In this document: piece by piece, positions 34,161 to 42,914 of the stretch
Layout: each line of letters starts with the position of its first letter
Numbering within the stretch: the stretch's first letter is position 1
Notes under the pieces: generated by a model
Seen by the model: the letters and a program-made list of their open reading frames with translations, nothing else
What the model was told of the DNA's origin: nothing
Databases searched by the model: none
Assembly: GCA_016703545.1 (NCBI GenBank)
Contig: JADJBX010000002.1
Location: 496,001-560,000, forward strand
DNA length: 64,000 bases
Source of the DNA: Candidatus Amarobacillus elongatus
GTDB lineage: Bacteria > Chloroflexota > Dehalococcoidia > Tepidiformales > Tepidiformaceae
Direction of reading: 5' to 3'
Translations under genes and position numbers: made by a program

Positions 34161-36153
34161 CGGCAGTCACCTCGCCCTTCAGCAACCGCACCTTGTCCTC
34201 GGCCCTCGCCACCCTGTACGAGGTGTGGTCCTCGTTCCAGATGACGTAGCCGGCGCCGTACGGCGAAAGGCCAAGGCCGCCGAAGTCCGGGTTCGGATTC
34301 GACTGCAGCAGCTCCTGCAGCTCCGCATCCCAGTCCCGCCCGCTGCCACCGGACTTCTGTTCCTCGCTGCCCGAGACCGTCGCGGAAGCGGTGCTATTGA
34401 AGGTGATGCTCGAGGAATCGGAATCCCACGACTCGCTCGCCTGCACCGGCGGCGGGGAGCCGTCGGGGATTTCGACGATCTCCTTGTCGTTGTTCCAGTT
34501 CTTGAGCACTTCCTCGTAGTCCGCGACGTCCTTCTCGTTCCAGCCGAACTCCGCCAGGACGAGCTGCTTGATGTCCTCGAGCGTGTTTCCGAAGTCGGGA
34601 TTGGGCTTGTTGAACTTCTTGAGCTTGCCCAGCCGCGCGGCCTTGACGAAATGCTCCAGGATGGCGCGCACCGTCCCCACGGAGTCATTCCGCTCGGACT
34701 GGTCCATCACCATCGCCTTGCCCCCGTACTTGGTGCCGTCCTTGTTGTTCATGGCACCGGCGGGGTGGTCCTTGAGGAACTGCGGGGGCCCGCCTTCATA
34801 GGGGTTCTTCAGGCCGCCGCCGGGCAGCAGCTGCGCCAGGCCGGCCGAGCTGAAGCCACTCGCTCCCTGGAGTTCGTTCAGCGTCTGCGCCAGTTCCTGG
34901 TCGCCGGGCCAGTAATGCCCGCTCTTGTTGGTGATGAACTGGAGCGTGCCACCCACGACCTTCATCTCACCCGCTCCCGCGATATCGCCGCCCCCGAGGA
35001 AGCTGGAGTGATGGAAGAGGCCGATCTTGTGCGAGGTCGAGTAAAAGGTCCCGTCCTTGCCCATGACGTAGATGCCGAAGCCATCGCCCATGAACTTCGA
35101 ATACATCTTGCTGGTGTCGAACGCCTCGCCGCCCTGCGTGATGGAGCCGCCGATGTTCAGCTGGAACTCCTTGCGCGCCTCGGCGGTGTCCAGGTACTTC
35201 ACCTTCGTCTTGTTGCCCGCGACCTGGTTGCTTCGCAGCTTGACCGGCCCCTGCGGGCTCTGGACGACGTTCTCCGCGGAGCCGTCGGTCGAGCTGAAGT
35301 CGTCGTCGGAGGAGCTGAAATCCTGGTTCTCGCTCAGCTGCGCCGAGCCGGAGCCGCTGCTCGCGCTCTGGCCGAGGCGGAATCCCCCGAACTGCGCGTA
35401 TTTCGTGGCGCCGCCCTCCTGCTTCTGCTCTTCGCTCTGGACCGTGTCCGAGCGGCCGCCGCTCACGGTGTCGGAACGGCCGCCGCTTTCGCTCTTCACG
35501 GTCGCCGAAACGGGGCTGCTGACGGCCGTGTCGGAGCGTCCGCTGCCCGCGGAGACGCTGCCACTGCGAATGACGTTGAAGTAATGCCCCGTGCTTGGAG
35601 CCCCGCCGCCACCCGTGGCCGAACCGGATCGCGTGCCATCGACGGCGTAGGCGTAGGGGCCCCGCGGCGGGCCTTCCTGCTTCTCGTCCTCGCCCCCGCC
35701 CCCCGTGGCCGAACCGGATTGCGCGCCATGGACGGCGTAGGCGTAGGGGCCCCGCGGGGCGTCCTCCTGCTTTTCGTCCTCGCCGTGCTCTTCCTCGAGG
35801 CCGGGGTTCATCGCTTTCACTTCCTCGGGCAGCGCCTCCGGTTCCGGGGGCGTGTTGGGCGATTCCTCGTCCTTCGACTCTTCCTTCGCGGGATCCTGGC
35901 CGAGCTCCTGCTTCTTCCAGAACGCCATCAACTCCGCGAACGTCGCCCGCTGGATCACGGCGCCGCCGCCGTCGCTCTGCCGCTGCACGGGCGGCTGGCC
36001 CGCCTGGGCAGCGATCGCCCCCGAAACCGCGCGGTTCCCCGCGGTCTTCTGCAGTTCGAGGACGTCATCGCTTTCGCCCTGGCTCTGTTCAACGGGCCGC
36101 CGGCGGGCGACCTGGGCTTCCCGGGCGGGCGGAGAGTAGCGGCGTTCGGGCAT
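34141..36153 (-). CDS. AGN-motif protein with SGHY (IQM-like) domain, putative exported effector
   Basis: A 670-residue protein of unrecognised overall family. Residues 34-43 read LQKTAGNRAV, the motif seen at the start of many DUF4157-type and contractile-injection-system-associated proteins, followed by PVQRQ and VIQR. A long low-complexity acidic/Gly/Ser region (about 80-300) holds a 30-residue imperfect duplication (RGPYAYAVHGAQSGSATGGGG and RGPYAYAVDGTRSGSATGGGG) and Gly-Arg-Ser-Asp-Thr repeats. About 345-440 is a compact domain: IGLFHHSSFLGGG, AGAGEMKVVGGTLQFI, NKSGHYWPGDQEL. It matches, by memory, the HSSF...AAG...SGHY...P pattern of plant IQM proteins. The rest is helical and acidic. 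ATG 36153 has AGG eight bases upstream; ATG 36186 has none. First gene of an operon with the kinase and YbjN genes. Confidence 0.7.
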   Translation of the reverse strand: MPERRYSPPAREAQVARRRPVEQSQGESDDVLELQKTAGNRAVSGAIAAQAGQPPVQRQSDGGGAVIQRATFAELMAFWKKQELGQDPAKEESKDEESPNTPPEPEALPEEVKAMNPGLEEEHGEDEKQEDAPRGPYAYAVHGAQSGSATGGGGEDEKQEGPPRGPYAYAVDGTRSGSATGGGGAPSTGHYFNVIRSGSVSAGSGRSDTAVSSPVSATVKSESGGRSDTVSGGRSDTVQSEEQKQEGGATKYAQFGGFRLGQSASSGSGSAQLSENQDFSSSDDDFSSTDGSAENVVQSPQGPVKLRSNQVAGNKTKVKYLDTAEARKEFQLNIGGSITQGGEAFDTSKMYSKFMGDGFGIYVMGKDGTFYSTSHKIGLFHHSSFLGGGDIAGAGEMKVVGGTLQFITNKSGHYWPGDQELAQTLNELQGASGFSSAGLAQLLPGGGLKNPYEGGPPQFLKDHPAGAMNNKDGTKYGGKAMVMDQSERNDSVGTVRAILEHFVKAARLGKLKKFNKPNPDFGNTLEDIKQLVLAEFGWNEKDVADYEEVLKNWNNDKEIVEIPDGSPPPVQASESWDSDSSSITFNSTASATVSGSEEQKSGGSGRDWDAELQELLQSNPNPDFGGLGLSPYGAGYVIWNEDHTSYRVARAEDKVRLLKGEVTADELRGS

Positions 36154-36328
36154 CGGGGGACCTGCCTTCCGGCGCGCGCCGTTCATGGACGGACGTGGCC
36201 GTTCGCCGCATTCTACGTCCTCGGTACGGAGGCGGTCTGCGAATGAGTGACCAATTGCACATATTTCCCACGGCTTCCCGGCCATGGAAGCCCGTGCTCA
36301 CGGGCCGTGCTCCCGGAGGTGCGATCGA

Positions 36329-37219
<891 letters not shown>

Positions 37220-37277
37220 AGGCCGGCGGCCGTTATTCGCGCTCATTCCCCCGGCGCACGGCTGTTAGCTCCGGGTC

Positions 37278-38183
37278 ATGCCGCACGCCCGACCGTGGGT
37301 GGATATCCCGCCACCCGCGGGGCACGGAGGCCACGGAATGACTCGCGCACAGGTGATGGCGCTCCCTCCCGCGGACGCGCGCACGGACGCCGCCCAGGGT
37401 TCGGTCCTGTTCATCGGCAATGCCACCCTTCTCATCCGCTTCGCGGGATTCTCCATTCTCACGGACCCCGTGTTCGTCCACCGGCACGAGCAGGTGGGCA
37501 TCGGCTACGGCCTGCACACGACCCGCCTCACCGACCCCGCCATGGAGATCGCCGACCTGCCGCCGCTGGACTTCGTGCTGCTGTCGCACTTCCACGGCGA
37601 CCACTTCGACCAGGTCGCCGAGCGTGAACTGGACCGCGACGTGCCGATCGTGACCACCGCGGACGCGGCGGGCCAGTTGGAGCAGCGCGGCTTCCGCACC
37701 CTGTTCGCGCTGGAAAAGTGGGGCGCGTTGACGGCCACGAAGGGCGACATCGACCTCACGGTCACGGCGATGCCTGGCAAGCACGGGCCCGCGATGGTCG
37801 ATTTCGCGCTGCCGGACGTGATGGGCAGCATGCTCGAATTCCGCCGGGACGACACCCTCCTCACGCGCATGTACATCAGCGGCGACACGCTGATCTTCGA
37901 TGAGCTGGGCGAAATCCCCGAGCGCTGCGGCGACATCGACCTCGCCATGCTCCATCTCGGGGGCACCGAGGTGCTGGGGATCAAGGTCACCATGAACGGC
38001 GAGGACGGTGTCCGCCTGCTCGAAATCCTCGAACCGTCGCTCGCCATTCCCATCCACTTCGATGACTTCGACGCGTTCAAGTCGCCGCTGGCCGATTTCG
38101 AGCAGCAGGTCGACGAGGCCGGCCGGACGGAACAGGTCTTCTACCTCGACCGCGGCCAGGAGTTCGAGTGGGCCGCGCGTTAG
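37278..38183 (+). CDS. MBL-fold metallo-hydrolase, UlaG/NAPE-PLD-like
   Basis: A 301-residue cytosolic hydrolase. It begins VLFIGNATLLIRFAGFSILTDPVF, followed by the dimetal motif LLSHFHGDHFD (HxHxDH) at about 99-109, a metal His in MPGKHGPA near 166, YISGDTLIFDEL and the final PIHFDDFDAF His. The pattern is that of UlaG/N-acylphosphatidylethanolamine phospholipase D relatives that cut phosphodiesters or lactones. Substrate unknown. No strong ribosome site for the ATG at 37278; an internal ATG at 37338 is possible. Its stop shares TTAG with the convergent APH gene. Confidence 0.87.
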   Translation: MPHARPWVDIPPPAGHGGHGMTRAQVMALPPADARTDAAQGSVLFIGNATLLIRFAGFSILTDPVFVHRHEQVGIGYGLHTTRLTDPAMEIADLPPLDFVLLSHFHGDHFDQVAERELDRDVPIVTTADAAGQLEQRGFRTLFALEKWGALTATKGDIDLTVTAMPGKHGPAMVDFALPDVMGSMLEFRRDDTLLTRMYISGDTLIFDELGEIPERCGDIDLAMLHLGGTEVLGIKVTMNGEDGVRLLEILEPSLAIPIHFDDFDAFKSPLADFEQQVDEAGRTEQVFYLDRGQEFEWAAR

Positions 38184-39100
38184 CCCAGTTCGTGGAGGAT
38201 GCGGGCGGTCTCGATGGGTCCCTGCGGGACCTCCCCGCCGTCTTCAATCGACCAGGCCGCCGAAAGCACGCAATTCGCGATTGCCCACAGGCGCACGCGC
38301 TCACGGTCGTAGCCGAACTCATCGGCGAGGATGTCGAGCCTGCGGCGGACGATCGCGCTCGCCCCGGGGCGCTCGGTGAGGTCGAGCGGGTTGCGAAGGA
38401 AGGCGGCGGGCTCGAAGGCGGGGTCGCCCGCGACGCCGTGCGGGTCGATGGCGAGCCAGGGCTCCCGCGCGGCGGCGAGCACGTTCGTGTGGTGCAAATC
38501 CCCATGGAGGAGGACCGGCTGCCACCCTTCCGCGAGGAAGTCCCGGAAGATTCCTTCGGCTCGTTCGACCCAGCCGGCGGGCATCGGTCCGGTACCGCCG
38601 CCGTGCGCCGCCCGTAGCCGTTCGAACGCCCGAGCCCAGCCGCCCAGCGTCGGGAACGGGTGGTCCGGCGGCAGGGGGTGCCGCAGTAGTCGCGACATAA
38701 GAGCCCCCACGGCGCGCGTCGCCTGGTCGTTGTCGACGTCGAGGAGCGAGGTGCCGGGAACGGCGCGTTCAAGCAGCATCGCGCCGTCCGCGGGTTCGAA
38801 GGCGAGCAGGCGAACGGCGCCCCGCCCATCGAACAGCCGCAGCGCACCAACCTCCGCCGCCAGCTCGTCGCCTTCGATCGTCGCGATCTTGAGCACCGCC
38901 GCTTCGCCGTCGCGAGTGGTCACGGGGGCGGCCCAGTTATAGGTAAGCGCCGCGAACGGTTCGCCAACGGCGAGGCCCCACTGGTCCCGGCAGCGACCGA
39001 TGATTGCCGGGAGCGACGCGAGGAACGCGCGGCCCGCGTCCTCGCCGCGCACCGCGAGGACGTTGCGAACGAACCCGGGCGGCAGCTCGAGCCCGGTCAT
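38180..39100 (-). CDS. Aminoglycoside/hydroxyurea phosphotransferase-like kinase, APH(6) type
   Basis: A 306-residue kinase of the APH_6/hur family. Motifs: AALTYNWAAPV near the N-terminus, EAAVLKIA with the ATP-binding Lys, LLLERAVPGTSLL hinge, LLHGDLHHTNVL near 205-216 with catalytic Asp, and the metal Asp in LAIDPHGVAGDPAFEPAAFLRNP. Members phosphorylate streptomycin-type antibiotics, but chromosomal ones often act on unknown small molecules. No mobile element is near, so I would not infer resistance. ATG 39100 chosen on homology of length; the ribosome site is weak. 28 bases after the methyltransferase stop. Confidence 0.85.
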   Translation of the reverse strand: MTGLELPPGFVRNVLAVRGEDAGRAFLASLPAIIGRCRDQWGLAVGEPFAALTYNWAAPVTTRDGEAAVLKIATIEGDELAAEVGALRLFDGRGAVRLLAFEPADGAMLLERAVPGTSLLDVDNDQATRAVGALMSRLLRHPLPPDHPFPTLGGWARAFERLRAAHGGGTGPMPAGWVERAEGIFRDFLAEGWQPVLLHGDLHHTNVLAAAREPWLAIDPHGVAGDPAFEPAAFLRNPLDLTERPGASAIVRRRLDILADEFGYDRERVRLWAIANCVLSAAWSIEDGGEVPQGPIETARILHELG

Positions 39101-39128
39101 GCGGGTGGCGCGGTCCGGGACGACACCG

Positions 39129-39935
39129 TTAGCGCTTCCGCGCCACCGCGATGTGCCAGTCCTGGAGGAAGTGCAGTTCGCCGTCCTTGAGAAGAGGGCG
39201 CATGCCCGTGGCGGTGCCGCCGTCGAGGTCAACTCGGAGCTCCGCGCGGATGGCGTCGGCTTCCGCGGCCGGGGTCAGCGATTGCGCCAGCCAACCCTCC
39301 ACGTTCATCGGCACCTCGCGGTCGGTGGTCACTTCGATCACCGCGCCGTTCCCTTCGAGCATCCCGTGCAGCTCCTCGATGGCGAGGGCGCGGGTGTGCG
39401 AGGGGTCGCGGCGGCGCTCCATCGTGTTGAAGCGCTCGTTCAGCTCCGGCCGCGAGACCATGTCGACGATCGCGATGCGCCCGCCCGGGCGGCAGGTGCG
39501 GACCATCTCCGCGATGGCCTGCGCCGGGGCATCGAAGTGGTGCACGGCGAACCGGCAGAACACGAGATCGAACGAACCATCGAGGAACGGCAGGCGCGCC
39601 ACGTCGCCGGTCTGCAGGAGCACGTTGCCAACGCCACGGCCCGCGAGCCGCTGCTGGCCCGTCGCGAGCATCTCCGGCGTGAGGTCCAGGCCGACCACCT
39701 GGCGCACCTCGGCTGCCATCACCTCGCCGAAGTGGCTGGCGCCGCATGCCACCTCCAGCGCGACTTCCACCCCTTCGAGCGAGACCGTGCGCAGGATCCA
39801 GCGGGCGAGCCGCTCGCTCGCGAAGAACGAATCGTCCTGCGCGAACGTCGGTGCCTGGCGTGCGAATTCCTGCCGCACCGTTGTCGAATGGTCCGATTCC
39901 CGCGCGCTGGCGGCCGTTGCTGCACTGTCAGCCAT
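39129..39935 (-). CDS. Class I SAM-dependent methyltransferase
   Basis: A 268-residue methyltransferase of the UbiE/methyltransferase-11 type. Motif I ALEVACGASHFGEVM near 60, GLDLTPEMLATGQQRL with the acidic residue after strand 2, a GDVARLPF motif, DLVFCRFAVHHFD (motif IV) near 125, and RPGGRIAIVDMVS (motif VI). The Gly of motif I in ALEVACGAS keeps only one of the usual glycines. The substrate is not predictable. ATG at 39935 after GGGAAGGGACG. Likely co-transcribed with the APH-like kinase downstream. Confidence 0.85.
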   Translation of the reverse strand: MADSAATAASARESDHSTTVRQEFARQAPTFAQDDSFFASERLARWILRTVSLEGVEVALEVACGASHFGEVMAAEVRQVVGLDLTPEMLATGQQRLAGRGVGNVLLQTGDVARLPFLDGSFDLVFCRFAVHHFDAPAQAIAEMVRTCRPGGRIAIVDMVSRPELNERFNTMERRRDPSHTRALAIEELHGMLEGNGAVIEVTTDREVPMNVEGWLAQSLTPAAEADAIRAELRVDLDGGTATGMRPLLKDGELHFLQDWHIAVARKR

Positions 39936-40049
39936 GCTTCGTCCCTTCCCCGGCGTGGGGTGAGGGCTATCCTTCGCTGTCGCGCCCGCCCTCGTCAACG
40001 GGAATGCACGGGCCGGGGCGCCATCCATGAAGTGCGCCACAGAGCCGCG

Positions 40050-40256
40050 TCAGTCGCGCGCGTGATCGCGATCCGAGCGCTTGCCGAGCAGCCCGAGGAA
40101 CGGGGACCCGGCGCCGAGCAAGAAGCCGAACTGGTACCAGCCGCCATCGCGGCCCACGTTGTACACGGGGTACCGTTCCCACCAATCAAAGACGTGGATG
40201 ATGAGCACCGGCCAGGCCGTCAGCCCGTTCCAGGCGCCCCAGAGGAAGTCCTCCAT
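40050..40256 (-). CDS. Small membrane protein, unknown function
   Basis: A 68-residue protein rich in Trp/Phe/Gly: a hydrophobic helix (NGLTAWPVLIIHVFDWWERYPVY), a polar turn, then a second hydrophobic stretch (WYQFGFLLGAGSPFLGLLG) and a charged tail KRSDRDHARD. It is probably a two-span or hairpin membrane protein. The ATG at 40256 has GAGG seven bases upstream; an in-frame longer version begins at 40319. Divergent from the nucleotidyltransferase gene. Confidence 0.6.
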   Translation of the reverse strand: MEDFLWGAWNGLTAWPVLIIHVFDWWERYPVYNVGRDGGWYQFGFLLGAGSPFLGLLGKRSDRDHARD

Positions 40257-40369
40257 GTCATGCCTCGTTGCGGCAGCGGCCGCGGGAGGACCGTACGCCC
40301 CCCGAAAGGCCCTCGCCATCGACCGCCGGACCGCTGGACGCGCCCCACTCGGGCGTGCATCGTGCGCGC

Positions 40370-41245
40370 ATGGCCGCCACCCCGTTCCCGGAGCTCGACC
40401 GCGTGCTCAGTGCGCTCGTCCACGGTGCCCGTGATGTGCTCGGCGAGGCGTTCGTGGGCGCGTACCTGCAGGGCTCCTTCGCCCTCGGCGATGGTGACGC
40501 GGCCAGCGATGCTGACTTCATCATCGTCACCGCCGCGGACCCGGGACCGGCGGAGGAGGAAGCGCTGGGCGTGCTGCATGCCGCCATCCACGACCGTCCG
40601 GAGCCGTGGGCGCAGCACCTCGAGGGTTCGTACGTTCCCCGTGAGGTGTTCCGCCGCCCGCCATCCGCACACCCCGAGGCGCCGGGCGCTCCCCGTGATC
40701 GCGGCTGGAGAGACCCCGCCACCGGGCAGCCGCCGCGCGCGTACCCCTTCCTCTTCCTTGGCAATGGCGAACGGGCGCTCGTGCGCTCCGAGCACGACAA
40801 CACGCTCGTCGTGCGCCAGGTATTCCGCGAGCACGGGATCACGCTGGCGGGCCCCCCGCCGTCGTCCCTCGTCGACGCCGTGGACCCGGACGAACTGCGC
40901 GGCGAGATCCGCGCGATCATGCGGTCATTCGGGGATGAGGTGGTGACGGGGAGCTTCGTGCTGGACGCGCTGTGGATGCAGGGGTTCACGGCATTGCTCT
41001 TCGCACGCATGCTCCACGCGCTCGCGACGGGCAAGGTGGGTTCGAAGCCCGCCGCCCTCGCCTGGGCCCGCGAGCACGTCGAGGCCCGCTGGCTGCCGCT
41101 CCTGGAGGACGCGTGGGCCCAGCGGGCGCGCTACCCGAGAGGCCGCGGCGCGCCAGACGCGCACCGCGCCCTCGCCCCGGCTCCCGAGCGCGCGGCCGAG
41201 ACCATCGCGTTCGTGCGCTACGCGCTCGGGCGGGGCGAGGGCTAG
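40370..41245 (+). CDS. Nucleotidyltransferase, aminoglycoside-adenylyltransferase-like
   Basis: A 291-residue protein with an N-terminal NTP-transferase domain. GAYLQGSFALGDGDAASDADFIIV near residues 28-51 is the GSx10DxD nucleotide-binding pattern with both metal Asp. The C-terminal helical part (DELRGEIRAIMRSFGDEVV, ALWMQGFTALLFARMLHALATGKVGSKPAALAWA) corresponds to the DUF4111/ANT(3'') substrate domain. It could modify a small molecule or be a chromosomal relative of streptomycin adenylyltransferases; resistance is not shown. The ATG at 40370 is the first Met in the conserved part; upstream in-frame codons start at 40268. Confidence 0.82.
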   Translation: MAATPFPELDRVLSALVHGARDVLGEAFVGAYLQGSFALGDGDAASDADFIIVTAADPGPAEEEALGVLHAAIHDRPEPWAQHLEGSYVPREVFRRPPSAHPEAPGAPRDRGWRDPATGQPPRAYPFLFLGNGERALVRSEHDNTLVVRQVFREHGITLAGPPPSSLVDAVDPDELRGEIRAIMRSFGDEVVTGSFVLDALWMQGFTALLFARMLHALATGKVGSKPAALAWAREHVEARWLPLLEDAWAQRARYPRGRGAPDAHRALAPAPERAAETIAFVRYALGRGEG

Positions 41246-41407
41246 GTGCCCGGGGGAGTCGTCCGTGCCTCCCCCGGCGCATGGGTCGTGGTGGCCGGCA
41301 GGTGTGTGGCTCCGCTAAGGATGCGCATGAGCGCCCCCGGCCGTGCCGCCGTGGCAGGGTGGGCCGGTGGCGCGACTTCCGCCGCGCCGGCCCGGCCACC
41401 CCACCCG

Positions 41408-41893
41408 TCAGACCGCCGCGGTGGCCGATGCGACGTACGTCTCGAGGCGTTCGTACGTCTCCTCCATCCCTTCGGTCATGCCGGACTGCAGCGCCGCATC
41501 GAGCGCTTCGCGGCCGGGGAACCGCGAGATCCCGTAGAGGAGCGTGCCGTCGCCGTCGGCGGTGAGCGTCAGCGTTTCGACCACGGTCTCCTCGGGCGCA
41601 CCTTCGAACACGAACGTCTGAACGAGCCGCCCCGGCGGGTCGAGTTCGAGGAACTCGCCGTGGAAGGAGTATTCGTCGCCTTCAGGCCCGCGCTGGACGA
41701 AGCGGTACCCGCCGCCGGCGCGGGCATCCACCTCGCAGGTCACGAGTTCGTAGCGGGCCGGCCCCCACCAGTGGCGCAGGTGCTCCGCCTGCGTGAAGCA
41801 CCGGAACACCAGGGCGGGCGGTGCGGCCAGGCGGCGCGAGATCCGCAGCTCGAGTCCGTCCTCGGACACCGTGATCGTGGTTGCGTGCGTCAT
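41408..41893 (-). CDS. SRPBCC/AHSA1-domain protein
   Basis: A 161-residue START-like ligand-binding protein of the AHSA1 class. Hallmarks are ISRRLAAPPALVFRCFTQAEHLRHWWGP, DARAGGGYRFV, GEFLELDPPGRLVQTF and the C-terminal helix GMTEGMEETYERLETYV. Such proteins bind hydrophobic ligands, and the ArsR-linked ones are often co-repressed. It follows a paralogous SRPBCC gene by 23 bases and ends an ArsR-led operon. Its ligand is unknown. Confidence 0.9.
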   Translation of the reverse strand: MTHATTITVSEDGLELRISRRLAAPPALVFRCFTQAEHLRHWWGPARYELVTCEVDARAGGGYRFVQRGPEGDEYSFHGEFLELDPPGRLVQTFVFEGAPEETVVETLTLTADGDGTLLYGISRFPGREALDAALQSGMTEGMEETYERLETYVASATAAV

Positions 41894-41916
41894 CTCCTGT
41901 CTCCTTTCCGTGCGCC

Positions 41917-42396
41917 TCAGGCGGCGAGGTACTCGTCCAGCCGGTCGAGCGTCTCCGTCATGCCCTCTTCCATGCCCATCGCCATGACCGTGTCGCGGTG
42001 CTGGGCCGATTCGAACAGCGAACGGCTGACGAGCAGCGTCTGGCTGCCCTGGTCCTTGAACTCGAGCGTGATCACGATGGCCTCCGAGGTCGCCTCGCCG
42101 GCGGCGTTCGAGAAGGTGTCGATGTAGACGAGCCGCTCAGGGGGCAGGATTTCGGTGTACTCGCCGCGTCCCCACGATTCCTCGCCCTCGGGGCCAACCA
42201 TGCAATAGTGCCAGACGCCTCCGGGACGCAGGTCGATCGTGCAGACCTTCGTGGGCCAGGTCCGGGGACCCCACCAGCGCATGAGCGCCTCCGGGTCCGT
42301 CCATGCCTTGAACACGAGTTCGCGCGGGGCATCGAAGACGCGCGACATCGCCAGTTCGCGGTCGCCTTCCAGGGTGACAGTGGTCTTACCGGGCAT
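41917..42396 (-). CDS. SRPBCC/AHSA1-domain protein
   Basis: A 159-residue paralogue of the next gene. AMSRVFDAPRELVFKAWTDPEALMRWWGP, DLRPGGVWHYCMVGPEG, GEYTEILPPERLVYID and GMEEGMTETLDRLDEYL show the AHSA1 layout. I use the ATG at 42396, which lies inside the 3' end of the ArsR gene (11-base overlap). Upstream in-frame codons would read through the ArsR gene. Coupled translation with ArsR suggests control by it. Confidence 0.9.
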   Translation of the reverse strand: MPGKTTVTLEGDRELAMSRVFDAPRELVFKAWTDPEALMRWWGPRTWPTKVCTIDLRPGGVWHYCMVGPEGEESWGRGEYTEILPPERLVYIDTFSNAAGEATSEAIVITLEFKDQGSQTLLVSRSLFESAQHRDTVMAMGMEEGMTETLDRLDEYLAA

Positions 42397-42730
42397 CGTT
42401 GTTCTCCTTGTTCTGCAGGTCACGCAGGTAGTCATCGAGCCGTTCGAACCGGTCATCCCAGAACTGGCGGTAAATCTCCAGCCAGTCGGTGGCCTCCCGC
42501 AGTGGCTCGGCTTCGAGCCGGCAGGGGCGCCACTGGGCTTCGCGGCCTCGCGTGATGAGCCCGGCCTTTTCCAGCACCTTGAGGTGCTTGGAGACCGCGG
42601 GGAGGCTCATCTCGAACGGCGCCGCGAGCTCCGTCACCGATGCTTCGCCCTCCGCGAGCCGCAGCAGGATGGCACGGCGCGTGGGGTCGGCGAGGGCGGC
42701 GAAGATGCTCGAGAGCTGGTCGATGCTCAT
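42386..42730 (-). CDS. ArsR-family transcriptional regulator
   Basis: A 114-residue winged-helix repressor. ALADPTRRAILLRLAEGEASVTELAAPFEMSLPAVSKHLKVLEKAGLITR is the classic ArsR helix-turn-helix and wing start; no Cys metal site (ELCVCDL) is present, so it is a non-metal member. The C-terminal W-x-x-P-C-R-L...WLEIYRQFWDDRFERLDDYL is typical of the ArsR group paired with SRPBCC genes. AGGAG precedes the ATG at 42730. The palindrome at 42747-42764 lies between the putative -10 and the start, consistent with autorepression of this operon. Confidence 0.92.
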   Translation of the reverse strand: MSIDQLSSIFAALADPTRRAILLRLAEGEASVTELAAPFEMSLPAVSKHLKVLEKAGLITRGREAQWRPCRLEAEPLREATDWLEIYRQFWDDRFERLDDYLRDLQNKENNDAR

Positions 42731-42746
42731 GGCTCCTGATTAACCT

Positions 42747-42764
42747 ATCGGTTAATTAACCGAT
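42747..42764 (-). promoter_or_regulatory. Palindromic ArsR operator
   Basis: Perfect 18-bp palindrome ATCGGTTAATTAACCGAT, 16 bases upstream of the arsR start codon, with a further TTAACC half-site next to it at 42740-42745. On the minus strand a TATATT-like -10 (within 42770-42778) sits just upstream, so a bound repressor would block transcription. Confidence 0.75.
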
Positions 42765-42914
42765 GAGCTAAATATAAGCCGCTTGCCAACGCTGTCAAGC
42801 CCCCGTGCACGGACTTTCGAGCGAAATCAACTGACATTTCGCGGTAAGGCTGTCGAGATATGGGATTGCAACGTTAGTGCAACGGCGCCGTGATAGGATG
42901 CGACCGAGGAAAAC

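Noticed and set aside
38180..41245. Acquired antibiotic-resistance island
   Set aside because: No transposase, integrase, repeats or attachment site; families have many chromosomal members with other roles.
42866..42882. TTGCA-N7-TGCAA inverted repeat before the histidine kinase as an operator
   Set aside because: Only five-base arms and no cognate regulator; could be chance.
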